From Microbacterium sp. B35-30 (GTDB taxonomy: Bacteria; Actinomycetota; Actinomycetes; Actinomycetales; Microbacteriaceae): a DNA stretch of 64,000 nucleotides. Below are positions 32,809 through 42,356 of this stretch, piece after piece. Position numbers and translations under genes: made by a program. The notes beneath the pieces were generated by a model. That model ran no database searches and had not been told where the DNA came from. It saw only the letters and a program-made list of their open reading frames with translations. Position 1 is the stretch's first letter. The number at the start of each line of letters is the position of its first letter. The stretch spans positions 62,001-126,000 of the forward strand of contig NZ_MWLQ01000002.1 in the NCBI RefSeq assembly GCF_010634855.1, given 5' to 3'.

Positions 32809-35463
32809 GTGACGCTCCTCGACACCATCGCGACCGCGGCTGCGGCATCCGGATCCGGATCACCCGACGCCGACGCGCTCTACGACGCGTTCGTCGAGTG
32901 GGCGGCCGATGAGGGTTTCGCCCTGTACCCCGCGCAGGACGAGGCCGTCATCGAGATCGTGTCGGGCTCGCACGTGATCCTGTCGACGCCGACGGGCACA
33001 GGCAAGTCGCTGGTGGCCGTCGCGGCGCACGCCGCGTGCGTGGCGCGTGGCGGCCGCACTTATTACACGGCGCCGATCAAGGCGCTGGTCAGCGAGAAGT
33101 TCTTCGCGCTCGTCGACATCTTCGGCGCGGCGAACGTCGGCATGGTCACCGGCGACTCGTCGGTGAATCCGGATGCGCCCATCGTCTGCTGCACCGCCGA
33201 GATCCTCGCGAACATCGCACTGCGCCAGGGCGTCGGAGCCGGCGTCGACCAGGTCGTGATGGACGAGTTCCACTACTACGGCGATCCCGAGCGCGGGTGG
33301 GCGTGGCAGGTGCCGCTGCTGCTTCTCCCACGCGCCCAGTTCGTGCTCATGTCGGCGACGCTCGGCGACGTCACCGCGATCGCCGAGGACCTCGAGCGCC
33401 GCACCGGTCGGACCGTCTCGCGGATCACCGGGGTCGACCGTCCGGTGCCGCTGCACTTCTCCTACGCCCGCACCCCGGTGCACGAGACGGTCGAGGAGCT
33501 GCTGCAGACCGGCGAGGCGCCGGTGTACATCGTGCATTTCTCGCAGGCCGCCGCGATGGAGCGGGCTCAGGCGCTGTCGTCGATCCGCATCGTGTCGCGG
33601 GAGCAGCGGGATGCCATCGCCGAGGCGATCGGCGGGTTCCGCTTCACGACGGCGTTCGGTCGCATCCTGTCGCGGTACGTGCGAGCGGGCATCGGCGTGC
33701 ACCACGCCGGCATGCTGCCGCGCTACCGGCGCCTCGTCGAGACGCTCGCGCAGCGCGGACTGCTGCGCGTGATCTGCGGCACCGACACCCTCGGCGTCGG
33801 CATCAACGTGCCCATCCGCACGGTGATGATCACGGCGCTCTCGAAGTACGACGGCACGAAGATGCGCCAGCTCTCGGCGCGCGAGTTCCACCAGATCTCC
33901 GGCCGCGCGGGCCGCGCCGGTTACGACACCTCGGGCACCGTCGTCGTGATGGCACCCGAGTGGGAGATCGAGAATGAGGCGGCACTCCGCAAGGCCGGAG
34001 ACGACGCCGCGAAGCGCAAGAAGATCGTGCGCAAGAAGGCGCCGACGGGCGTCGTCAACTGGGGTCTCGGATCGTTCGAGCGTCTCGTCGAGGCAGAGCC
34101 CGAGCCGCTCGTGCCGCAGCTGTCGCTGACCGCGGCGATGCTCATCAACGTCATCGGCCGCGGCGGCGACGTGTTCGAGCACGTGCGCTCGCTCGTCTTC
34201 GACAACCACGAGCCGCGCGCGCGGCGCTACGAGCTCGCACGCCGGGCGATCGCGATCTTCCGCACGCTGCTGGCCGCCGAGGTGGTCGAGATCGACCGCA
34301 GCCAGAATCCGGACGCTGCGGGCGTGGGGAGCATCCGGAGTCAGATCCGTCTCACCGTCGATCTGCAGCCGAACTTCGCGCTCAACCAGCCCCTGTCGCC
34401 GTTCGCGCTCGCGGCGATCGGCCTGCTGGACCCCGAGGATCCGCCGGCTGCCCGGCAGAACTCCACGGATTCGGGCGGTCTGGAGCGGGATTCGGCCGAT
34501 CTCGGCTCGATCGACGCGAATCGGTGGAGTTCTGCAGGCGGCGTCGGCACCGGCCACTACGCGCTCGACGTGGTGAGCGTCATCGAGGCGACGCTCGACG
34601 ACCCGCGCCCGATCCTGTCGCAGCAGGAGTACAAGGCGCGCGGCGAGGCGGTCGCCCGCATGAAGCAGGACGGCCTCGAGTACGACGAGCGCATGGCGCT
34701 GCTCGAGGACGTCACCTACCCGAAGCCGCTCGAGGAGCTGCTGACGCAGGCATACGAGGTGTTCGCGTCGAGCCAGCCGTGGATCCGCGACTTCGAGCTC
34801 TCGCCCAAGTCTGTGGTGCGGGACATGTTCGAGCGGGCGCTGTCGTTCTCGGAGCTCATCTCGCTGTACCAGCTGTCCCGCAGCGAGGGGCTCGTGCTGC
34901 GGTACCTGTCGGACGCGTACCGCGCCATCCGCCAGACGGTGCCCGCCGAGGCGCAGACCGAAGACCTGCACGACCTCGTCGCGTGGCTCGGCGAGGTGGT
35001 GCGCCAGGTCGACTCGAGCCTCGTCGACGAGTGGGAGGCGCTGGTGAACCCCGTCGCCGACCCGTCGGCCCCGGTCGTGCCGCCCGCTCCGCCGTCGGTG
35101 CTCACGAACCGGCGCGCGTTCGGCGTGCTGGTGCGCAACGAGCTGTTCCGCCGCATCCAGCTCGCCGCGCTGCAGCGTGACGACGAGCTCACCGAGCTCG
35201 ACCCCGACGTCGACTGGCCCGCCGCGCTCGACGCCTACTTCGACGACCACGACGAGATGCTCACGGGCGGAGCGGCCCGGTCGCCGCGACTCGTCACGGT
35301 GGACGAGACGGATGCCGCGGCATCCGGTGTCTGGCGCGTCGAGCAGACGATCGACGACCCGGCCGGCGACCACGACTGGCGCATCCGCGCCGTCGTCGAC
35401 CTGGCGGCCTCGGAGGAGTCCGGCACCGCCGTGGTGCGCGTGACCGAGGTCGTCCGGCTGTAG
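32809..35463 (+). CDS. Superfamily 2 RNA/DNA helicase with DUF3516 C-terminus
   Basis: An 884-residue Ski2/Mtr4-like helicase. The core shows YPAQDEAVI (Q-like), STPTGTGKSLVA (Walker A), YTAPIKALVSEKF, VMDEFHYYGD (a DEFH variant of motif II), LMSATLGD, VHHAGMLPRYRRLVE, CGTDTLGVGINVPIRTV and HQISGRAGRAGYD. The C-terminal ~400 residues form the DUF3516 region found in actinobacterial relatives, probably involved in RNA turnover; the substrate is unproven. GTG 32809 is leaderless. Residues about 549-576 are an in-frame palindromic repeat element (34455-34535) inserted between PEDPP and GTGHYALD, where family sequences are normally continuous. Confidence 0.9.
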   Translation: MTLLDTIATAAAASGSGSPDADALYDAFVEWAADEGFALYPAQDEAVIEIVSGSHVILSTPTGTGKSLVAVAAHAACVARGGRTYYTAPIKALVSEKFFALVDIFGAANVGMVTGDSSVNPDAPIVCCTAEILANIALRQGVGAGVDQVVMDEFHYYGDPERGWAWQVPLLLLPRAQFVLMSATLGDVTAIAEDLERRTGRTVSRITGVDRPVPLHFSYARTPVHETVEELLQTGEAPVYIVHFSQAAAMERAQALSSIRIVSREQRDAIAEAIGGFRFTTAFGRILSRYVRAGIGVHHAGMLPRYRRLVETLAQRGLLRVICGTDTLGVGINVPIRTVMITALSKYDGTKMRQLSAREFHQISGRAGRAGYDTSGTVVVMAPEWEIENEAALRKAGDDAAKRKKIVRKKAPTGVVNWGLGSFERLVEAEPEPLVPQLSLTAAMLINVIGRGGDVFEHVRSLVFDNHEPRARRYELARRAIAIFRTLLAAEVVEIDRSQNPDAAGVGSIRSQIRLTVDLQPNFALNQPLSPFALAAIGLLDPEDPPAARQNSTDSGGLERDSADLGSIDANRWSSAGGVGTGHYALDVVSVIEATLDDPRPILSQQEYKARGEAVARMKQDGLEYDERMALLEDVTYPKPLEELLTQAYEVFASSQPWIRDFELSPKSVVRDMFERALSFSELISLYQLSRSEGLVLRYLSDAYRAIRQTVPAEAQTEDLHDLVAWLGEVVRQVDSSLVDEWEALVNPVADPSAPVVPPAPPSVLTNRRAFGVLVRNELFRRIQLAALQRDDELTELDPDVDWPAALDAYFDDHDEMLTGGAARSPRLVTVDETDAAASGVWRVEQTIDDPAGDHDWRIRAVVDLAASEESGTAVVRVTEVVRL
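34455..34535. repeat. Palindromic element inserted in frame in helicase gene
   Basis: The 19-bp ends GCAGAACTCCACGGATTCG and CGAATCGGTGGAGTTCTGC are inverted repeats with one mismatch. The 81-bp element equals 27 codons, keeps the frame open and encodes a Ser/Asp-rich linker in the helicase. Confidence 0.85.
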
Positions 35464-35528
35464 CCCCGGCGACGCCCCCGCGGCCGCGCGGTCCGGTTGC
35501 CGGATGCCGGGGGCCGGATGCGGGGTGC

Positions 35529-36401
35529 TCAGCCCAGGCCGAAGCCGCCGTCCGAGGTCAGCACCTGGCCGACCACCCATGAGCCTTCCGGGGTCGCCAG
35601 CCAGCCGATGAGGCGGGCGGGATCGGCGGGCTCGCCGTAGCGGCCGAACGGGGTCGCCCGCATCCACTCCTCGATCTCCTCGAGCGGCCGGTCGGTCGTC
35701 TCCGGGTCGAGGTAGCCGGTGTTGACGGGGCCTGGATCGATCGTGTTGAGGATGATCCCGAGATCGAGCAGCTCCGCCGCCACGGTCTTCGTGATGCCCG
35801 CGAGCGCCGCCTTACTCGTCGCGTACGCGACCTCGCCGCGCATCGGGCCGTGGATCTGCCCCGACGTCATCCAGAACACCCGCCCGACCGGCTCGGCGAA
35901 CGGGCCGCGACGCTCCGCGCGCTCACCGGGCCGGGCGGCGATCGCGTCGCCGGCGTGCAGCGCGGCGAACTCGCGGGTGAGGAGGATCGTCGAACGGGCA
36001 TTGGTCTGCCAGAACGCGTCCAGTCGCTCGGCGGTCATGTCGAGGATCGACCCGTCGTCGCCCGACTGCGCGTGGTTGCACACCAGGATGTCGAGCCGGC
36101 CGGTGAGGGCCCGCGCCGCGTCGACGACGAGGGGGACGGATGCCGCCTCCCGCAGGTCCGCGCTGATGTCGCCGAGCTGCGCGCCGGGGGTGAGCTCGGC
36201 GCGCAGACCCTCGCGCACGGCGTCGAGGTCGTCGCCGCCCCAGGGGAGGCGCGTGTCATGCGGGCGAAAGTGGTGGAGGAAGACGTCGGCGCCCAGCCGT
36301 GCGAACTGCGTCGCGACGGCGTAGCCGATGCCGCGCCGGCGTGAGACACCGGTGACGAGGGCGGTCTTGCCGCGCAGCGGCAGGGACGTGGAGGAGAGCA
36401 T
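35529..36401 (-). CDS. SDR-family oxidoreductase
   Basis: The 290-residue protein starts at ATG 36401 behind AAAGG. The Rossmann start TALVTGVSRRRGIGYAVATQ has the TGxxxGxG cofactor motif in a variant spacing (GVSRRRGIG). Other SDR marks are LVCNHAQSG (NNAG-like, here CNHA), FWMTSGQIHG (catalytic Ser) and YATSKAALAGITKTVAAEL (YxxxK). It ends VGQVLTSDGGFGLG, as in classical SDRs. It resembles 3-oxoacyl-ACP reductase-like proteins of unknown substrate. It is divergent from the DUF1697 gene. Confidence 0.9.
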   Translation of the reverse strand: MLSSTSLPLRGKTALVTGVSRRRGIGYAVATQFARLGADVFLHHFRPHDTRLPWGGDDLDAVREGLRAELTPGAQLGDISADLREAASVPLVVDAARALTGRLDILVCNHAQSGDDGSILDMTAERLDAFWQTNARSTILLTREFAALHAGDAIAARPGERAERRGPFAEPVGRVFWMTSGQIHGPMRGEVAYATSKAALAGITKTVAAELLDLGIILNTIDPGPVNTGYLDPETTDRPLEEIEEWMRATPFGRYGEPADPARLIGWLATPEGSWVVGQVLTSDGGFGLG

Positions 36402-36636
36402 GGGGTGCCTTTCAAGGACGCCGGGTCCTGAGCTCACCGCCTCGCGGCTGCGCGCAGCGCGAAGCGACGAGTGGGGGGCGTGCGGGCGTCCGGATCATGT
36501 CCGCGCGGATCGCGACGGACGGGATGGTGACGAAGGCGGGTCACAGGCATTGCATGACGAAGACGATAACGGATCCGCCGCCACCTCTCCACGAGATCCC
36601 TGGAGCACGGGTGCGGCGCCGATGCGGGGCATCCGG

Positions 36637-36642
36637 GATGAT
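36637..36642 (+). promoter_or_regulatory. Candidate -10 GATGAT, leaderless start
   Basis: GATGAT is 6 nt before the ATG at 36649, and no ribosome binding site is present. Confidence 0.4.
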
Positions 36643-36648
36643 GGCGTA

Positions 36649-37185
36649 ATGCCGACCTACGTGGCGTTCCTGCGCGCGATCAACCTCGGCGCCGTGCGGA
36701 AGTTCGCGAAGGAGGACATCCGGCGGGTTGTCGAGAGCCTCGGGTTCACCGATGTCGAGACGCACATCAACACCGGCAACGTGAGGTTCACGACGGCGAT
36801 GCGTTCGCGGGCGAAGATCGAGAAGGCGCTCGAGGATGCCTTCGTCGCCGACCGCGGCTTCGAGGTGCCGACCATGGTGTTCACCACCGCGGAGATCGCC
36901 GCGATCGCGCGCGATGCGGCGGAGCTCAGCGCCGAACGCCCGGGGCTCCAGCGGCACTATGTCTATCTGCTCAAGGAGGAGCTGCCCCCCGACGTCGTGG
37001 CCCGAGTCGAAGCGCTCGCCACGCCGGTCGGCGGCATGGTGGTGCGGGGCCGCGTCGCGCACGCCCTGCTCGGGCCCGGGTATGACGCCGGCAGCGTCGA
37101 TCCGCTCGGGGCGGCGAAGCTGCTCGGCGTCGCGACCAACCGCAACCTCACGGTCATCACCGCCATCGCCGCCAAGTGGTCCTGA
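36649..37185 (+). CDS. DUF1697 family protein
   Basis: A 178-residue protein whose opening YVAFLRAINLGAVRKFAKEDIRRVVESLGFTDVETHINTGNVRF is the DUF1697 signature (LRGINVGG..., SGNV). Two ferredoxin-like halves are expected. The second half has HYVYLLKEELPPDVVARVEAL and ends with LGVATNRNLTVITAIAAKW, the typical T(S/T)RNWxT closing. Function is unknown; family members are widespread single-copy cytosolic proteins. The start ATG is leaderless by the -10 spacing. Confidence 0.92.
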   Translation: MPTYVAFLRAINLGAVRKFAKEDIRRVVESLGFTDVETHINTGNVRFTTAMRSRAKIEKALEDAFVADRGFEVPTMVFTTAEIAAIARDAAELSAERPGLQRHYVYLLKEELPPDVVARVEALATPVGGMVVRGRVAHALLGPGYDAGSVDPLGAAKLLGVATNRNLTVITAIAAKWS

Positions 37186-37194
37186 GCGCCGGGC

Positions 37195-37320
37195 GTTCCT
37201 CAGCTGAGGAGCTGCGCCGAGATGCGGAACCGACCGCGGCGTGTCGCCCCGCAGCCGGGCTCGGTTCTTCAAACGAGGATCGGCGTCGGCCCTCCTCGGC
37301 CGCGGGCTCCTCGATTGAGG
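37195..37320. repeat. CCTCA-N2-TGAGG dispersed repeat cluster A
   Basis: Three imperfect palindromes of the type TTCCTCAGCTGAGGA, TTCTTCAAACGAGGA and CTCCTCGATTGAGGA lie in the DUF1697-recQ gap. The first 89 bp (37195-37283) align end to end with 46627-46715, including TGCGCCGAGATGCGGA between the palindromes. Confidence 0.75.
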
Positions 37321-37423
37321 ACGCGGCGCGGCGAGCGGCTCCTCCCCAACAGGGCCCCCGGCTGGAACACCGTGCGTTCTCCGCCCAGGCCCCCGTGGCG
37401 AGGACGGCGTCGGATGCCGCGGC

Positions 37424-37429
37424 TACGCT
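37424..37429 (+). promoter_or_regulatory. -10 box TACGCT, leaderless recQ start
   Basis: TACGCT is 7 nt before GTG 37437. Confidence 0.5.
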
Positions 37430-37436
37430 GGGACGG

Positions 37437-39446
<2,010 letters not shown>

Positions 39447-39608
39447 CCTGGGCCGCCGGTCCTCAGCTCGCAACCGCCCCGCCGTGATGAACCGCACCTG
39501 GCCGGTGAAGTGGCCGTCTCGCCCGGGCATCCGCTGCCACGCCGGCGTCGGCGGTGCTGGTCCCAGGCACCCGTGTCTTTTCGCACGCCCGGGTCGCGCG
39601 CCGCCCCG

Positions 39609-40889
39609 TCAGGCCGGCGGCAGCACGTCGTCGAGGTGGGCGTCGAGGTGGGCTGCGACATCCACCGCGTCGCGGTCGTAGAGCCACTGGTACTGCAGCC
39701 CGTCCCACAGCGCGGTGAGCCAGACCGCCTCGAACTCGGGATCGCGGTGTACGGGCAGATCGCCGTCCTCCTGAGCCGCGCGGAACAGCGCCGCGAAGTG
39801 GTCGACGACCCCGCGGAAGCGTTCCTCGAAGTACGCATGCGCCGGGTGGTCGGCCGGCACGGCCTCGCACGAGAGCACCGCGTACACCTCGATGAGCCCC
39901 GGCGCCTTCGCGGCGTTCTCCGTCGCGCCGCGAGAGAGGGCTCGCAACTCGTCGGACGCGCGGTCGGCGGGCGTGTAAGAGTCGCGCGACTCGATGAGAC
40001 GATCGCGGTGGCTGAGCACGGCGCTGAGCAGCTCCTCCTTCGAGCCGTAGTAGTGCAGCAGCGTCGACTTCGAGACGCCGACGCGCTCCGCGATGTCGCG
40101 GAGGCTGGTGTCCCCGTACCCCTCCTCGGCGAAGAGTGCGGTCGCGCCGTCGAGGATGAGGCCGCGGCGCTCGCGCCCGACCCGGTAGCCCAGCGGCGAT
40201 TCCGTGTCGGCCGGCATGAACGTGGGCATGGACGGCACCGGGGCCGGGGTGTCGGTCGGGGCAGGTCCGTCGGGCTCGCGCCAGCCGACGGGGAGGGCGA
40301 GTGATCCCTCGTGGGTCTCCAGTGCCCCGACGATGTCGACGCGATCGGGCAGGTACTGTGCCAGCAGCTGTAACCCGTCCCACGCGGCGGCGACGCGCAC
40401 CGCCTCGCCCGCCGGGTCGCGGTCGGCGGCGACCGTGTCTTGAGCGATGGCTTCCTCGATCGCGTCGGTCGACTGGTCGCGCAGGCGCGCGTAGCGGTCG
40501 CGCATGATCCGGTGCGCGGGATGGCGAGGGGTGGATGCCTCGCCCGTCAGCGCCGCGAACAGCGCGAGGTACCCGGGCACGGTCTCGTTGCGCCGTGCGA
40601 CTTCGCTGTACGCGAGGGTTCCCGGGTCTTCCGCTGCCATCCGCTCGAGCAGCTCCCGCTCGTTGTCGCGCTCGAAGAGATCCACGACGGCGGCGAGCAC
40701 CTCGTCCTTGGTCGCGAAATGGCGGAGGAGTCCCGGGTGGCTGATGCCTGCGGCGGCGGCGACATCGCGGAGCGAGGTGGCGCGGTACCCCCGCGTCACG
40801 AAAGCCTCGTGCGCCGCGGCCACGATGGCGGCTCGCGTCCGCTCGGTCCGCGCGGTGCGGGTGGCGCCCGGCGCCGCAGTGATGGTCAC
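39609..40889 (-). CDS. Tandem double TetR-family regulator (TetR-TetR fusion)
   Basis: The 426-residue protein has two complete TetR units. Unit 1 HTH: SLRDVAAAAGISHPGLLRHF plus ATKDEVL (about residues 33-60). Unit 2 HTH: SLRDIAERVGVSKSTLLHYY plus GSKEELL (about 265-292). Each is followed by a helical ligand domain (ending WDGLQLLAQYLPDR and WDGLQYQWLYDRD, a shared theme). It starts at GTG 40889 with GGAGGGG upstream and TAGGAT at 40930-40935 as a likely -10. It is divergent from a sugar transporter/GH3 operon with two repeated operator sites between, so it probably represses that operon and itself in response to a glycoside. Confidence 0.9.
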   Translation of the reverse strand: MTITAAPGATRTARTERTRAAIVAAAHEAFVTRGYRATSLRDVAAAAGISHPGLLRHFATKDEVLAAVVDLFERDNERELLERMAAEDPGTLAYSEVARRNETVPGYLALFAALTGEASTPRHPAHRIMRDRYARLRDQSTDAIEEAIAQDTVAADRDPAGEAVRVAAAWDGLQLLAQYLPDRVDIVGALETHEGSLALPVGWREPDGPAPTDTPAPVPSMPTFMPADTESPLGYRVGRERRGLILDGATALFAEEGYGDTSLRDIAERVGVSKSTLLHYYGSKEELLSAVLSHRDRLIESRDSYTPADRASDELRALSRGATENAAKAPGLIEVYAVLSCEAVPADHPAHAYFEERFRGVVDHFAALFRAAQEDGDLPVHRDPEFEAVWLTALWDGLQYQWLYDRDAVDVAAHLDAHLDDVLPPA

Positions 40890-40946
40890 GTCGTGGCACC
40901 GCCCCTCCGCGTCTGGCCGTAGTGGGCCCATCCTACCGACGCAGGC

Positions 40947-40981
40947 TTACCAATCGGTCTGTTTTCAGTTACCAATCGGTC
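40947..40981. promoter_or_regulatory. Two TTACCAATCGGTC operator repeats, 22-bp period
   Basis: Exact 13-bp copies at 40947-40959 and 40969-40981 lie between the double TetR gene and the transporter/GH3 operon. Each contains ACC-AATC-GGT arms. Two sites for a two-headed repressor is a fitting arrangement. Confidence 0.75.
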
Positions 40982-41051
40982 GAGATTCATGTATCGTCGT
41001 CCAGTGACGCGCGTCGGAGCCGATGCGGGTCGTACCCGAGAAAGGACTCCG

Positions 41052-42356
41052 ATGACAGAGCTGTCGCCCGCCGCGACGATCGCGGCCGCCGGCACGACCG
41101 GCTTCAAGGCCCCCGGCACCACGCCCGACAAGACCCCGCGCGGCTACACACCCGGCCTTGCCGCCGTCAACTTCGGCGTCTATCTCGCGCTGCTCACGCC
41201 GGTGCTCGTGTCGATGGCGTTCAAGGTGCAGCACATCACCGCCACGCCCGAAGAGGCTACGGCGCAGCTCGGCCTGATCATGGGTGTCGGCGCGCTGTTC
41301 GCCCTCATCGCGAACCCGCTCGCCGGCCGCCTGTCCGACCGCACGACGTCGCGCTTCGGCATGCGTCGGCCCTGGATCCTGGGCGGCACGCTCGTCGGAC
41401 TCGGCGGGTTCGCCCTCATCGGCGTCGCGAACTCGGTCTGGGTCGTCCTCATCGCCTGGTGCCTGGTGCAGACCTCGATGAACGCGGTCCTGGCGGCGGC
41501 CAACGCGACGCTGCCCGACCAGGTGCCGGTCAGCGGCCGCGGCAAGGTGTCGGGCATCATCGGGCTGACCACGCCCCTCGGCATCCTCGCGGGCTCGTTC
41601 CTGGTGAACTTCCTGTCGGACGACTTCGCGCGCTTCGTGGTGCCGGCCGCCATCGCCACCGTGCTCTCGGTGCTGTTCGTCCTCGTCCTGAAGGACCGCC
41701 GCCTCGACGAGAAGCCGGCGCACAAGTTCACCGTCGGCCAGTTCTTCGGCTCGTTCGTCTTCAACCCGCGGAAGCACCCCGACTTCGGCTGGACCTGGCT
41801 CACCAAGTTCCTCGTGATGTTCGGCTACGCCGGCATCGCGACCTTCCTGCCCTTCTACCTCACCGAGAAGTTCGGTCTCGACGAGCAGACCGCGATCTCC
41901 ACGATCCTCGTCGCCAACCTCGCGTCCATGCTCGCCATGGCGATCTCCGGCCCGCTCGGCGGCGTGCTGTCCGACAAGATCGGCAAGCGCCGCCCGTTCG
42001 TGGCGCTCGCCGGCATCATCATGGTGATCGGGCTCGTGACCCTCGCGTTCGCGCCGAGCATCGCCGTCGTCCTCGTCGCCCAGGCGATCATCGGCCTCGG
42101 CGCCGGCTCGTTCCTGTCGGTCGACCTCGCCCTCGCGACCGAGGTGCTGCCGAACCCCGACGACACCGCGAAGGACCTCGGCGTGCTCAACATCGCCAAC
42201 GCGCTGCCGCAGTCGATCGCCCCCGCCATCGCGCCCGGAATCATCGCGATCGGCGCCACCACCTCGCTCGGCGGCTACACCACGTATTACCTCTTCGGCG
42301 CGCTCGTCGCCCTCGCCGGCGCGATCCTCGTCTACCGCATCAAGGGAGTGAAGTGA
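41052..42356 (+). CDS. MFS/GPH-type sugar transporter
   Basis: A 434-residue, 12-helix permease. ATG 41052 has AAAGGA upstream. GRLSDRTTSRFGMRRPWILGG after helix 2 is the MFS/GPH loop 2-3 motif with its basic cluster, and GGVLSDKIGKRRPFVALAG is the repeat in the second half. It precedes a GH3 beta-glycosidase, its stop overlapping the GTG of that gene, so it most likely imports the beta-glucoside or disaccharide that the enzyme cleaves. Divergent TetR control is likely. Confidence 0.9.
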   Translation: MTELSPAATIAAAGTTGFKAPGTTPDKTPRGYTPGLAAVNFGVYLALLTPVLVSMAFKVQHITATPEEATAQLGLIMGVGALFALIANPLAGRLSDRTTSRFGMRRPWILGGTLVGLGGFALIGVANSVWVVLIAWCLVQTSMNAVLAAANATLPDQVPVSGRGKVSGIIGLTTPLGILAGSFLVNFLSDDFARFVVPAAIATVLSVLFVLVLKDRRLDEKPAHKFTVGQFFGSFVFNPRKHPDFGWTWLTKFLVMFGYAGIATFLPFYLTEKFGLDEQTAISTILVANLASMLAMAISGPLGGVLSDKIGKRRPFVALAGIIMVIGLVTLAFAPSIAVVLVAQAIIGLGAGSFLSVDLALATEVLPNPDDTAKDLGVLNIANALPQSIAPAIAPGIIAIGATTSLGGYTTYYLFGALVALAGAILVYRIKGVK

